A stretch of DNA of 64,000 nucleotides from Streptomyces radicis (GCF_003626575.1 NZ_RBDY01000009.1:124001-188000); one strand, 5' to 3'. Counted from the first letter of the stretch, positions 9,156 through 18,594 are shown. Notes: a model not told the origin generated them from the sequence alone. A program made the numbers and translations.

Positions 9156-10784
9156 ATGGACCTTATGGGGGACAAAGCGAGGTTCGAGACGAGCCGCGCG
9201 GCCGCTGAGGAGGGCGCGCGGCTGCTGCGCGCCGGTGACCTGCACCGGGCGGAGGCGCCGCTGCGGGCGGCCGCCGCCGAGGGTGAGAGGTCCGCGGCGA
9301 ACAATCTGGGGGTCCTGCTGCACCAGTCGGGCCGGGGCGCCGAGGCCGCCGAGTGGTGGCGGATCGCGGCCGTCGCCGGCTCCGCGCCCGCGGCGCACGC
9401 CCTGGGCCGTTCCCGCCGTGAGCGCGGGGACGAGGCCGGGGCGGAGTACTGGTTGCGCCAGGCGGCCGAGTCGGGCCACGCCTCGGGCGCCTACGCCCTG
9501 GCCGACCTGCTCGACCACCGGGGCGCGCCGGGCGCGGACGAGTGGTTCCGCACGGCGGCCGAGCGCGGCCACCGCGAGGCGGCGTACCGGTACGCGTGCC
9601 TGGCGGCGGCCGAGGGCGACGACGCGGCCGAGCCGTGGTTCCGGCAGGCCGCGGCGCGCGGGCACCGGCGCGCCGCGCTGCGCCTCGGCGCGCTGCTCGA
9701 GCGGCGCGGCGAGGTGCGGGACGCGGGCCGCTGGTACCTGGAGGCGGCGGAGGGGGGCGAGCCGCGCGCGGCGAGCGCGTTGGGCTTCCTGCTGCGCGAC
9801 GCGGGCGACGGGGTCGCGGCCGAGCGCTGGTGGCGGCGCGCCGCGAGGGACGGCGACGGGCCCGCGGCGAACGCCTTGGGCGCCCTGCACGCCGAGCGCG
9901 GCGAGCGGCAGGAGGCGCAGCGCTGGTACCGCGCGGCGCTCGACGCCGGGGACATCAACGGCGCGTTCAACCTCGCGCTGCTGTGCACGGGCCAGGGCCG
10001 CACGGCCGAGGCCGAGCAGTGGTACCGCCGCGCGGCCTACGCCGGTCACCGCGACGCGGCGAACGCGCTGGCGGTGCTGCTGTTGCAGCGCGGCGACGCG
10101 GACGGCGCCGAGCCGTGGTTCTCGAAGGCGGCCGAGTCGGGCAGCGTGGACGCGGCGTTCAACCTCGGCATCCTGCACGCGAGCCGCGGCGAGACGGCCC
10201 AGGCCCGGCGGTGGTACGAGCAGGCCGCGGCCGCGGGGCACGCGGAGGCGGCGCTCCAGATCGCCGTGGAGCTGCTGCGCTCGGGGGACGAGGGCCGCGC
10301 CGAGGGGCAGCTGCGGCAGGCCGCCGACGGCGGCAGCGTCGAGGGCGCCTTCCGGCTCGCGGTGCTGGTCGAGCGGCGCGGCGAGGCGGCGGAGGCCGAG
10401 GAGTGGTTCACGCGGGCGGCCGAGCACGGGCACCTGCGGGCGCAGGTCCGCCTGGGCACGCGGGCGGCGGGGCGCGGCGACGTGGTCGAGGCGGCGCACT
10501 GGTACCGCACGGCGGCCGAGGCGGGCAGCAGGAACGGCGCGTTCAACCTCGGGCTGTTGCTGGCCCGCGAGGGCAGCGAGCCCGAGGCGGCCCTGTGGTG
10601 GACGCGCGCGGCCGAGGCGGGCCACGGCAGGGCGGCGCTGCGGCTCGCGCTGCTCGCGTCCCGCCGGGGCGACCTGGCGGGCGGCGGCACGTGGTGCACG
10701 CGGGCGATGGAGCTTGGTCCTCCGGAGGTCACGGCGCGGGCGGCCCGCCTGCGCGACGCGCTGCGCCAGGAGCTGACGGCCTGA
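9156..10784 (+). CDS. Sel1/TPR-like repeat protein
   Basis: A 542-residue helical repeat protein built from about 14 copies of a 35-36 residue unit with consensus A-x-W-(Y/F)-R-x-A-A-x-x-G-(H/D/N)-x-x-A-A-x-x-L-G-x-L-L. This is closest to Sel1/tetratricopeptide repeats. Such superhelices normally form protein-protein scaffolds. It has no signal peptide and no membrane segment. The start MDLMGDKA matches the usual beginning of the streptomycete homologue; ATG 9165 is an alternative. Only a weak AGGTGG precedes it. Composition is extremely Ala/Arg/Glu-rich. The partner protein is unknown. Confidence 0.85.
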   Translation: MDLMGDKARFETSRAAAEEGARLLRAGDLHRAEAPLRAAAAEGERSAANNLGVLLHQSGRGAEAAEWWRIAAVAGSAPAAHALGRSRRERGDEAGAEYWLRQAAESGHASGAYALADLLDHRGAPGADEWFRTAAERGHREAAYRYACLAAAEGDDAAEPWFRQAAARGHRRAALRLGALLERRGEVRDAGRWYLEAAEGGEPRAASALGFLLRDAGDGVAAERWWRRAARDGDGPAANALGALHAERGERQEAQRWYRAALDAGDINGAFNLALLCTGQGRTAEAEQWYRRAAYAGHRDAANALAVLLLQRGDADGAEPWFSKAAESGSVDAAFNLGILHASRGETAQARRWYEQAAAAGHAEAALQIAVELLRSGDEGRAEGQLRQAADGGSVEGAFRLAVLVERRGEAAEAEEWFTRAAEHGHLRAQVRLGTRAAGRGDVVEAAHWYRTAAEAGSRNGAFNLGLLLAREGSEPEAALWWTRAAEAGHGRAALRLALLASRRGDLAGGGTWCTRAMELGPPEVTARAARLRDALRQELTA

Positions 10785-12047
10785 GGGACGCTCCCGCTGT
10801 GGGACACCAGCCCCCGACGGGCCGCGCCCCCGAGCGGCAGTCCGCCTCCCGGCGGGGGATGCACGCGTGCGCTGCGCCTCCGGCGGGGGAACGGGTCCCG
10901 GGGGTACGCGCATTGGCGGTGCCCCGCCGCGCGCCTCCGGCGCGCGTGCCTGCCTCCGGCCGGTGTGCGCCTCCGGCGCGGGGTCTGCCTCAGCGTGGGG
11001 TCGCGCCTTCGGCGGGGAACGTGCCCCGGGGGTACGCGCCCTGGCGGTGCCCGCTGTGTGCTTCGGCGTGTTGCCTCTCGGCGGAGCGATGCACTGTTGC
11101 GGGCTACGCCTCCGGCGTGGGGTGTGCCTGTGGCAAGGACCGCCGCCCGGGAGTGATTGCCCGCGCCCCGTGGTCGCGCCCTGCCTGCGGTGCTCGCCGT
11201 TGGCGGGGGGTGTGTCCGTGGCGGAGGACCGCCGCCCCCGGGCGTGGTTGCCCGTCCCTGGGAGGGTGTCCCGCCTCAGTGCGTGGGTTCTTCTGCGCGG
11301 GGCGCGCCCATGGCGGAGGGGCCCGGCCCTCCGGGGTCCGCTTCCCGGGGGGCGTGCCTGCGGCGGAGGGGGCCCTGCAAGACATCGGGCTCGCCGCCGC
11401 GCGGTGGCGCCCCTTGGGGGGAGTCCGGGTTCTGCGTGCGGTGCGGTTCGGCGGCGTTGTGGTGGGGGGCGTTTTGCCGCGTCCTGCCATGGTTCCGCGC
11501 TCCGGCGCGGCCCCGCCGCGCAATGGTGCCCTTGGGCGGGAGCCCGGGTTCGGTGTGCCGTTGCCCGGTGTTGCGGCGTTGTCTCGCCGTGCGGCGGCGC
11601 GCCCTTTGGCGGGAGCCGGACTCTGGGTGTGGTGCGGCTCAGCGGCGTTCCGCGTTCCGCCATGGGCCGGTGGCCCGGCGCTGCCTCGCCGCGGAGCGGT
11701 GCCCTTGGGCGGGAGCCGGGTTCGGTGTGCCGTTGCCCGGTGTTGCGGCGTTGTCTCGCCGTGCGGCGGCGCGCCCTTTGGCGGGAGCCGGACTCTGGGT
11801 GTGGTGCGGCTCAGCGGCGTTCCGCGTTCCGCCATGGGCCGGTGCTCCGGCGCTGCCTCGCCGCGCAGCGGCGCCCCTCGGCGGGAGCCGTGTCCTGGTG
11901 TGCCGCACCACACGGGAACCGGTTCCGGTGTGCCGTCGCCCGGTGCCCCCGCGCTGCCTCGCCGCGCAGCGGCGCCCCTCGGCGGGAGCCGTGTGCCGTG
12001 GCGCGCCATGACAACCCACCGGTAGCGGAACGGGTCAGGCACAGCGC
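10785..12047. repeat. hairpin-rich duplicated intergenic array
   Basis: There are 1.26 kb of non-coding DNA between two convergent genes. They are filled with short imperfect hairpins built on a C(T/C)(T/C)CGGCGG core (for example CGCCTTCGGCGGGG, CGCCTCCGGCGCG, CCCCTCGGCGGGAG). These are interspersed with direct duplications of different ages. All six frames are largely open simply because of GC content, and the translations are low-complexity Arg/Pro/Gly with no domain, so I call no gene. It may act as a multi-hairpin termination zone or a REP-like element. Confidence 0.7.
11525..11844. repeat. near-identical 148/147-base direct duplication
   Basis: Positions 11525-11672 and 11698-11844 are the same sequence except for a single one-base indel (AGCCCGGG versus AGCCGGG). 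They are separated by 25 bases. A further 44-base block is repeated identically at 11850-11893 and 11951-11994. Older, more diverged copies lie upstream, for example around 10874 and 11003. The near-identity indicates very recent or gene-converted duplication inside the array. Confidence 0.9.
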
Positions 12048-12647
12048 CTAGCGTTCCGCCGCGGCCAGTGCCGCCAGTGCCTGGCGGTGGAGCAGGGCCG
12101 CCGTTGTCGCGCGGTCGGGGAGGGCGCTCGGGCGGGAGAGGTGGGGGGTCGAGTTCAGCAGGCCGAACACCGCGTGCACCGCCGCCCTCGCCTGGTCCTC
12201 GGGGAGCCGGGGATGCGTCTCGCGCACCACCTCGACCCACAGCTCCACATACTGCCGCTGCAACTGCCGCACCCGCTTCCTGTCCGCCTCTGGCAGCCGG
12301 TCGAGCTCCCTGTCGTGCAGCGTGATCAGCGCCCGGTCGTCGAGCGCGAAGTCGATGTGCCCGGAGATCAGCGACTCCAGCGCCTCCGACGGCGCGCGCC
12401 CCGCCGCCCGCGCCTCCTCCACGCGCCGACGCCCCCCGTCCCGCAGCCTGCTGCTGATCCCCACGAGCAGCTCCGTCAGCATCGCGTCCTTGCCCGCGAA
12501 GTGCCGGTACAGCGCGGGCCCGCTGATGCCCACCGCGGCGCCTATCTCGTCGACGCCCACCCCGTGGAAGCCGCGCTCGGCGAAGAGCCGCGACGCTTCG
12601 CGCAGGATCTGCTCGCGGCGGGTGCGGGGCGTGGCATGCGTGGTCAT
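12048..12647 (-). CDS. TetR-family repressor of the leucine/isovalerate operon
   Basis: A 199-residue TetR regulator with an N-terminal helix-turn-helix (GVDEIGAAVGISGPALYRHFAGKDAML, residues 29-55) and a ligand-binding C-terminal domain. It is divergent from the methylcrotonyl-CoA carboxylase operon and most likely represses it, with an acyl-CoA intermediate as inducer (inference from position). A TACAAT -10 box lies at 12656-12661, ending eight bases before the ATG, with no ribosome binding site. The mRNA is therefore probably leaderless, and the shared operator at 12670-12687 would cover its promoter, giving autoregulation. Confidence 0.85.
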   Translation of the reverse strand: MTTHATPRTRREQILREASRLFAERGFHGVGVDEIGAAVGISGPALYRHFAGKDAMLTELLVGISSRLRDGGRRRVEEARAAGRAPSEALESLISGHIDFALDDRALITLHDRELDRLPEADRKRVRQLQRQYVELWVEVVRETHPRLPEDQARAAVHAVFGLLNSTPHLSRPSALPDRATTAALLHRQALAALAAAER

Positions 12648-12669
12648 GAGAACCCATTGTAGACACGGC

Positions 12670-12687
12670 GGTTAGCGAGCGTTAACC
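12670..12687. promoter_or_regulatory. TetR operator between divergent promoters
   Basis: The 18-base inverted repeat GGTTAGCGAGCGTTAACC has arms matching at seven of eight positions around a two-base centre. It lies between the -10 region of tetR (TACAAT, minus strand) and the start of the carboxylase gene. It overlaps a possible plus-strand promoter, TTGTAG (12657) and GTTAAC (12681), whose transcript would begin at or beside the ATG at 12695. A single bound dimer would block both promoters. Confidence 0.6.
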
Positions 12688-12694
12688 TGCCCTC

Positions 12695-14311
12695 ATGGGC
12701 CACGCACCGACGCTGACCAGCACCGCCGATCCGGCCTCCGACGCGTTCAGGGCGAACGAGGCGGCGCACCGCGAGTTGGCCGCCGAGCTGCGCGAGCGGC
12801 TGGCCGCCGCCCGCGTCGGCGGCGGCGAGCGCGCCCGCGCGCGGCACACCGCGCGCGGCAAGCTGCTGCCGCGCGACCGCGTGGACACCCTGCTCGACCC
12901 CGGCTCGCCCTTCCTCGAGCTCGCGCCCCTGGCCGCCGAGGGCCTGTACGGCGGGGACGCCCCGGCGGCGGGCGTGATCGCCGGGATCGGCCGGGTCAGC
13001 GGCCGGGAGGCCGTCATCGTGGCGAACGACGCGACGGTCAAGGGCGGCACGTACTACCCCATGACCGTCAAGAAGCACCTGCGCGCCCAGGAAGTCGCCC
13101 TGGAGAACCGCCTGCCGTGCCTCTACCTGGTGGACTCGGGGGGCGCGTTCCTGCCCATGCAGGACGAGGTCTTCCCCGACCGCGACCACTTCGGCCGGAT
13201 CTTCTACAACCAGGCCAGGCTCTCGGCCGCCCGCATCCCCCAGATCGCCGCCGTCCTCGGCTCGTGCACGGCGGGTGGCGCGTATGTCCCCGCCATGAGC
13301 GACGAGGCGGTCATCGTGCGCGGCCAGGGCACGATCTTCCTGGGCGGGCCCCCGCTGGTGAAGGCCGCGACGGGCGAGGTCGTGACCGCCGAGGAGCTGG
13401 GCGGCGGCGAGGTGCACGCGCGGGTCTCCGGGGTCACCGACCACCTCGCCGAGGACGACGCGCACGCGCTGCGCATCGTGCGTTCCATCGTGGCGACCCT
13501 GCCCGAGCGCGGCCCGCTGCCCTGGTCGGTCGAGGCGCCCGAGGAGCCCGCCGTCGACCCGGGCGGGCTCTACGGCGTGGTGCCGGTGGACTCGCGGACG
13601 GCGTACGACGTGCGCGAGGTGATCGCGCGGGTGGTGGACGGGTCGCGGTTCCAGGAGTTCAAGGCGGAGTTCGGGGCGACCCTGGTCACCGGCTTCGCGC
13701 GGATCCACGGCCACCCGGTGGGCGTCGTCGCCAACAACGGCATCCTGTTCTCCGAGTCCGCCCAGAAGGGCGCCCACTTCGTCGAGCTGTGCGACCAGCG
13801 CGGCATCCCGCTGCTCTTCCTCCAGAACGTCTCGGGGTTCATGGTGGGCCGCGACTACGAGGCGGGCGGCATCGCCAAGCACGGCGCCAAGATGGTGACG
13901 GCCGTGGCCTGCGCCCGCGTCCCCAAGCTGACCGTGGTCATCGGCGGCTCGTACGGCGCGGGGAACTACTCGATGTGCGGCCGGGCGTACTCGCCGCGCT
14001 TCCTGTGGATGTGGCCCAACGCCAAGATCTCCGTGATGGGCGGCGAGCAGGCCGCGGCCGTGCTGGCCACGGTGAAGCGCGACCAGCTGGCCGCCGCGGG
14101 CGAGGAGTGGGGCGCGGCGGACGAGGAGGCGTTCAGGGCGCCGATCCGCGCGCGGTACGAGGCGCAGGGCAGCGCGTACTACGCGACCGCGCGGCTGTGG
14201 GACGACGGCGTGATCGACCCGCTCCAGACGCGCATGGTCCTGGGCCTCGCGCTCACCGCGTGCGCCAACGCGCCGCTGCCCGACACCGCCTATGGCGTCT
14301 TCCGGATGTGA
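12695..14311 (+). CDS. mccB: methylcrotonyl-CoA carboxylase beta subunit (carboxyltransferase)
   Basis: The 538-residue carboxyltransferase subunit of a biotin-dependent acyl-CoA carboxylase. It transfers CO2 from carboxybiotin to the acyl-CoA; the context points to 3-methylcrotonyl-CoA in leucine breakdown. Two crotonase-like halves are visible. N-terminal motifs are [17 protein letters not shown] and [15 protein letters not shown]; the C-terminal half has [35 protein letters not shown]. The DSGGA..LP..E..FPD pattern fits methylcrotonyl rather than propionyl carboxylases. It is the first gene of a four-gene operon, with no ribosome binding site before the ATG. Confidence 0.92.
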   Translation: MGHAPTLTSTADPASDAFRANEAAHRELAAELRERLAAARVGGGERARARHTARGKLLPRDRVDTLLDPGSPFLELAPLAAEGLYGGDAPAAGVIAGIGRVSGREAVIVANDATVKGGTYYPMTVKKHLRAQEVALENRLPCLYLVDSGGAFLPMQDEVFPDRDHFGRIFYNQARLSAARIPQIAAVLGSCTAGGAYVPAMSDEAVIVRGQGTIFLGGPPLVKAATGEVVTAEELGGGEVHARVSGVTDHLAEDDAHALRIVRSIVATLPERGPLPWSVEAPEEPAVDPGGLYGVVPVDSRTAYDVREVIARVVDGSRFQEFKAEFGATLVTGFARIHGHPVGVVANNGILFSESAQKGAHFVELCDQRGIPLLFLQNVSGFMVGRDYEAGGIAKHGAKMVTAVACARVPKLTVVIGGSYGAGNYSMCGRAYSPRFLWMWPNAKISVMGGEQAAAVLATVKRDQLAAAGEEWGAADEEAFRAPIRARYEAQGSAYYATARLWDDGVIDPLQTRMVLGLALTACANAPLPDTAYGVFRM

Positions 14312-14321
14312 GGGGGGCTCG

Positions 14322-16388
14322 ATGTTCGACACCGTACTCGTCGCCAACCGGGGCGAGATCGCGGTCCGCGTGATCCGCACCCTGCGCCGCCTCGGCCTGC
14401 GCTCCGTCGCCGTCTACAGCGACGCGGACGCGAGGGCGCGCCATGTGGCCGAGGCCGACGCGGCGGTCCGCCTCGGCCCCGCCCAGGCCGCGCTGAGCTA
14501 TCTCTCGGCCGAGCGGTTGCTCGACGCCGCCGCGCGCGCCGGCGCGGGCGCCGTGCATCCCGGCTATGGGTTCCTCGCGGAGAACGCCGGGTTCGCGCGC
14601 GCGGTCGCGGGCGCGGGCCTGACGTTCATCGGGCCGCCCGCCGACGCCATCGAGGCCATGGGCGACAAGATCCGCGCCAAGGAGACGGTCGCCGCCGCGG
14701 GCGTTCCCGTGGTGCCGGGGGCGCACGCCGACGGCGACGGCGAGCTGGCCGAGGCCGCCCGCGTGCTGGGACTCCCGGTGCTGCTCAAGCCCTCGGCGGG
14801 CGGCGGCGGCAAGGGCATGCGCCTGGTGCGCGACGCCGACCTGCTCGCCGACGAGATCGAGGCGGCGCGGCGGGGGGCGCTCGCGGCGTTCGGCGATGGC
14901 ACGCTGCTGGCCGAGCGCTGGGTCGAACGCCCCCGGCACATCGAGATCCAGATCCTCGCCGACGGCCATGGCACCGTGCTCCACCTCGGCGAGCGCGAGT
15001 GCTCGCTCCAGCGCCGCCACCAGAAGATCGTCGAGGAGGCGCCGAGCCCGTTCCTCGACGACGCCACGCGCGCCGTGATGGGCGAGGCCGCGGTGCGCGC
15101 GGCCCGCGCGTGCGGGTATGTGGGCGCGGGGACGGTCGAGTTCATCGTGCCGGGCGACGACTCGGCCACGCACTACTTCATGGAGATGAACACCCGCCTC
15201 CAGGTCGAGCACCCCGTCACCGAGCTGGTCACCGGGCTCGACCTGGTGGAGTGGCAGGTGCGGGTGGCGCGCGGCGAGCGGCTGCCGTTCGGGCAGGACG
15301 CCGTCGCGACGGTGGGGCACGCCGTCGAGGCCCGGGTGTGCGCCGAGACGGCCAGGCCGACCGCCGAAGGATCGGGCGTCGACTTCCTGCCGTCGGCGGG
15401 CACGGTGCTGCTGCTCGCCGAGCCGGAGGGCGATGGCGTGCGCACCGACTCGGGTCTCGCCGAGGGCACCGAGGTCTCGCCCGACTACGACCCCCTGCTG
15501 GCCAAGGTCGTCGCCCACGGCCCCGACCGCGCCACCGCGCTGCTGCGCCTGCGCGCCGCGCTGGCCCGCACGACCGTGCTCGGCGTCGACACCAACACCG
15601 GCTTCCTGCGCCGCCTGCTGGCCCATCCCGCCGTGGTCTCGGGGGAGTTGGACACGGGTCTCGTGGACGGCGCCGCGTCAGGGCTGCTGCCCGCGGGCGT
15701 GCCGGAGGAGGTGTACGCCGCGGTCGCGTTGGCGCGCCAGGCGGCGTTCGCCCCGGCGCCCGCGCCGGGGGAGTGGACCGATCCGTTCTCGGTCCCGTCC
15801 GGGTGGCGCCTGGGCGGCGAGCCCGCCTGGACCATCCACCGCCTCCGCGTCCCCGGGCACGACCCCGTGACCGTCAGGGTGCGCCCTGGGGAGGCGCGGG
15901 TGGGCGATGAGGGCGCGCCGGTGCCCGCGCGGCTGCTCGACGGGCCGGGGGGCGGCGCGTTGCGCGTCGAGTACGCCGGGACCGCGCACGGCTTCGCGCA
16001 CGCGCCCCACCCCCGCGCCCCCGGCGCCCACTGGCTGGGCCGCGACGGCGACGCGTGGCACGTCCAGGCGTACGACCCGGTCGCCGCCGCGGGCGGCGCC
16101 GCGGCGCCGGGCGCCGACACGCTCAGCGCGCCCATGCCGGGCACCGTGACCGTCGTCAAGGCCGCGGCCGGGGAGGCCGTCACGGCGGGCCAGAGCCTGC
16201 TCGTGGTGGAGGCGATGAAGATGGAGCACGTCATCGCGGCCCCGCACGACGGCACCGTCACCGAGCTCGGCGTCTCCGTCGGCGCCACCGTCGCGATGGA
16301 CCAGGTCCTCGCCGTGGTCACCCCGGCCACCGTCGCCACCACCCCCGTCGCCGAACCCCCCGCCCCCGCCCCGCAGGAGCCGTCATGA
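14322..16388 (+). CDS. mccA: methylcrotonyl-CoA carboxylase alpha subunit (biotin carboxylase + BCCP)
   Basis: The 688-residue alpha subunit, which carboxylates its own biotin using ATP and bicarbonate and hands the CO2 to the beta subunit. Domains in order are biotin carboxylase N-domain (FDTVLVANRGEIAVRV), ATP-grasp (KPSAGGGGKGMR near residue 155; MEMNTRLQVEHPVTE), biotin carboxylase C-domain, a linking BT region, and a C-terminal biotinyl domain with EAMKM. Lys633 is the biotin attachment site. The start at 14322 is set by a GAGGGGGG ribosome binding site and the conserved N-terminus. Its stop overlaps the lyase start by four bases. Confidence 0.93.
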   Translation: MFDTVLVANRGEIAVRVIRTLRRLGLRSVAVYSDADARARHVAEADAAVRLGPAQAALSYLSAERLLDAAARAGAGAVHPGYGFLAENAGFARAVAGAGLTFIGPPADAIEAMGDKIRAKETVAAAGVPVVPGAHADGDGELAEAARVLGLPVLLKPSAGGGGKGMRLVRDADLLADEIEAARRGALAAFGDGTLLAERWVERPRHIEIQILADGHGTVLHLGERECSLQRRHQKIVEEAPSPFLDDATRAVMGEAAVRAARACGYVGAGTVEFIVPGDDSATHYFMEMNTRLQVEHPVTELVTGLDLVEWQVRVARGERLPFGQDAVATVGHAVEARVCAETARPTAEGSGVDFLPSAGTVLLLAEPEGDGVRTDSGLAEGTEVSPDYDPLLAKVVAHGPDRATALLRLRAALARTTVLGVDTNTGFLRRLLAHPAVVSGELDTGLVDGAASGLLPAGVPEEVYAAVALARQAAFAPAPAPGEWTDPFSVPSGWRLGGEPAWTIHRLRVPGHDPVTVRVRPGEARVGDEGAPVPARLLDGPGGGALRVEYAGTAHGFAHAPHPRAPGAHWLGRDGDAWHVQAYDPVAAAGGAAAPGADTLSAPMPGTVTVVKAAAGEAVTAGQSLLVVEAMKMEHVIAAPHDGTVTELGVSVGATVAMDQVLAVVTPATVATTPVAEPPAPAPQEPS

Positions 16389-17311
16389 GCCCCACGCCAG
16401 AGCCGGGGCTGCCCGCCCGCGTCCGCGTCCACGAGGTCGGCCCACGCGACGGCCTCCAGAACGAGAAGGCGCTCCTCCCGTTCGACGTGAAGGCCGAGTT
16501 CATCCACCGCCTCGCCGCCGCCGGGCTCACCACGATCGAGGCCACGAGCTTCGTCCACCCGAAGTGGGTCCCCCAACTCGCCGACGCCGAGCGGCTGTTC
16601 CCGCTGCTGCGCGACCTCGACGGCGTCCGGCTCCCGGTCCTGGTGCCCAACGAGCGCGGCCTCGACCGGGCGTTGGCCCTCGGCGCCCGCGAGGTCGCCG
16701 TGTTCGCCAGCGTCACCGAGTCGTTCGCCCGCGCGAACCTCAACCGCACGGTCGACGAGTCACTCGCCATGTTCACGCCGGTGATCGCCCGCGCGCTCGA
16801 CGCCGAGGTGCCCGTGCGCGGCTATCTGTCGATGTGCTTCGGCGACCCCTGGGAGGGCGAGGTGCCCGTCGACCGCGTGGTGCGCGTGGCCCGCCGCCTG
16901 ATCGACCTCGGCTGCGCCGAGCTGTCCCTCGGCGACACGATCGGCGTCGCCACCCCGGGGCAGGTCACCGCCCTGCTCACCGCGCTCAACGGCGCGGGCA
17001 TCCCCACCGAGCGGCTCGCCGTCCACTTCCACGACACCTACGGCCAGGCGTTGGCCAACACCCTGACCGCGCTCCGCCACGGCGTCACCACCGTCGACGC
17101 CAGCGCGGGCGGCCTGGGCGGCTGCCCGTTCGCGAAGAGCGCCACCGGGAACCTCGCCACCGAGGACCTGCTCTGGATGCTCGAAGGCCTCGGCATCGAG
17201 ACCGGCGTCGACCTCGACCGGCTCACCGGGACCAGCCTGTGGCTCGCCGCGCACCTCGGCAGGCCGAGCCCCTCCCGCACCGTCTCCGCCCTTTCACCGA
17301 AGGAGTCCTGA
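16385..17311 (+). CDS. hmgL: hydroxymethylglutaryl-CoA lyase
   Basis: A 308-residue TIM-barrel lyase that cleaves HMG-CoA to acetoacetate and acetyl-CoA, the last step of leucine catabolism. Signature stretches are EVGPRDGLQNE (residues 17-27, catalytic Arg and Asp), LGDTIGVATPGQ, the metal-site HFHDTYGQA, and the active-site cysteine loop GLGGCPFAKSATGNLATED near residue 240. It overlaps the preceding gene by ATGA, so translation is coupled. No 3-methylglutaconyl-CoA hydratase is present in the operon; that step must be supplied from elsewhere. Confidence 0.93.
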   Translation: MSPTPEPGLPARVRVHEVGPRDGLQNEKALLPFDVKAEFIHRLAAAGLTTIEATSFVHPKWVPQLADAERLFPLLRDLDGVRLPVLVPNERGLDRALALGAREVAVFASVTESFARANLNRTVDESLAMFTPVIARALDAEVPVRGYLSMCFGDPWEGEVPVDRVVRVARRLIDLGCAELSLGDTIGVATPGQVTALLTALNGAGIPTERLAVHFHDTYGQALANTLTALRHGVTTVDASAGGLGGCPFAKSATGNLATEDLLWMLEGLGIETGVDLDRLTGTSLWLAAHLGRPSPSRTVSALSPKES

Positions 17312-17313
17312 CG

Positions 17314-18471
17314 ATGCCCCTCGACCACCGCCTCACCCCCGAGCACGAGGAGCTGCGCCGCACCGTCGAGGCGTTCGCCCACGACGTGGTGGCGCCCAAG
17401 ATCGGCGCGTTCTACGAACGCCACGAGTTCCCCTACGAGATCGTCCGCGAGATGGGCCGCATGGGCCTGTTCGGGCTGCCGTTCCCCGAGGAGTACGGCG
17501 GCATGGGCGGCGACTACCTCGCGCTGTGCCTGGCCCTCGAGGAGCTGGCGCGCGTCGACTCGTCCGTGGCGATCACGCTCGAGGCGGGCGTCTCGCTCGG
17601 CGCGATGCCGATCCACCGCTTCGGCACCGAGGAGCAGAAGCGCCACTGGCTGCCCCGGCTCTGCTCGGGCGAGATCCTGGGCGCGTTCGGCCTCACCGAG
17701 CCCGGCTGCGGCTCGGACGCGGGCGGCACCCGCACCACGGCCGTGCGGGACGGCGACAGCTGGGTCATCAACGGCACCAAGAGCTTCATCACCAACTCAG
17801 GCACCGACATCACCGGGCTCATCACCGTCACGGCGGTCACCGGGCGCAAGGACGACGGCTCGCCGCGGATCTCCACGATCATCGTGCCCGCCCGCACCCC
17901 TGGCCTCACCGTGGCCCCGCCCTACTCCAAGGTCGGCTGGAACGCCTCCGACACGCGCGAGCTGTCGTTCGCCGACGTCCGCGTCCCCGCCGCGAACCTC
18001 CTGGGCGACGAGGGCCGCGGCTACGCCCAGTTCCTGCGCGTCCTCGACGAGGGCCGCGTCGCCATCTCCGCGCTTGCCACGGGCCTGGCGCAGGGCTGCG
18101 TCGACGAGTCGGTGGCCTACGCGCGCACGCGCGAGGCGTTCGGCCGCCCGATCGGCGCCAACCAGGCGATCCAGTTCAAGCTCGCCGACATGGAGGCCCG
18201 CGCCCACACCGCGCGCGTCGCGTGGCGCGACGCGGCGTCCAGGCTCCAGGCGGGCGAGCCGTTCAAGAAGGCCGCGTCGATCGCCAAGCTGCACGCGTCC
18301 GACGTGGCGGTGACCAACGCCCGCGAGGCCACCCAGATCCATGGCGGCTACGGCTTCATGAACGAGTTCCCCGTGGCCCGCATGTGGCGCGACGCCAAGA
18401 TCCTGGAGATCGGCGAGGGCACGAGCGAGGTGCAACGGATGCTGATCGCCCGCGAGTTGGGCGTGGGGTAA
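17314..18471 (+). CDS. acdH: acyl-CoA dehydrogenase (AcdH-type)
   Basis: A 385-residue FAD-dependent acyl-CoA dehydrogenase, probably oxidising isovaleryl-CoA and related branched or short-chain acyl-CoAs. Visible motifs are FGLTEPGCGSDAGG and WVINGTKSFITNSG (FAD/acyl binding), REAFGRPIGANQAIQFKLADM and QIHGGYGFMNEFPVARMWRDAKILEIGEGTSEVQ. The catalytic base appears to be Glu368 in GEGTSE, the short-chain dehydrogenase position. Gly247 occupies the place of the isovaleryl-CoA dehydrogenase catalytic Glu. AAGGAG lies 8 bases before the ATG, two codons after the lyase stop. Confidence 0.92.
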   Translation: MPLDHRLTPEHEELRRTVEAFAHDVVAPKIGAFYERHEFPYEIVREMGRMGLFGLPFPEEYGGMGGDYLALCLALEELARVDSSVAITLEAGVSLGAMPIHRFGTEEQKRHWLPRLCSGEILGAFGLTEPGCGSDAGGTRTTAVRDGDSWVINGTKSFITNSGTDITGLITVTAVTGRKDDGSPRISTIIVPARTPGLTVAPPYSKVGWNASDTRELSFADVRVPAANLLGDEGRGYAQFLRVLDEGRVAISALATGLAQGCVDESVAYARTREAFGRPIGANQAIQFKLADMEARAHTARVAWRDAASRLQAGEPFKKAASIAKLHASDVAVTNAREATQIHGGYGFMNEFPVARMWRDAKILEIGEGTSEVQRMLIARELGVG

Positions 18472-18472
18472 C

Positions 18473-18510
18473 GGCACCCGCGCCCGGTGTCCCCTCGCCC
18501 GCCGGGTGCC
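18473..18510 (+). terminator. terminator of the leucine catabolic operon
   Basis: GGCACCCG and CGGGTGCC form an eight-base-pair perfect stem directly after the acdH stop. The 22-base interior can pair partly (CGCCCGG with CCCG). Confidence 0.55.
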
Positions 18511-18558
18511 AAGGCGCCATGATTCGACACACCCGCTGCCCGATATCGGGCAGGATTG

Positions 18559-18594
18559 TTGCGAAAGTCGGCGGCGCTCCGCAGTATCGGAGGG
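18559..18594 (+). promoter_or_regulatory. promoter of a leaderless transcript
   Basis: TTGCGA (18559-18564) and CAGTAT (18582-18587) are separated by exactly 17 bases. The predicted start, seven bases after the -10 box, is the G of the GTG start codon at 18594. The GGAGG next to that codon is too close to work as a ribosome binding site, which also favours a leaderless mRNA. Confidence 0.5.

Noticed and set aside
10867..12666. Long open frames on both strands across the hairpin array, including a 520-codon minus-strand frame running into the TetR region
   Set aside because: GC content near 80% removes stop codons in every frame. The translations are Arg/Pro/Gly repeats produced by the duplicated hairpins, with no ribosome binding site or domain, and one overlaps the well-supported TetR gene in a different frame.
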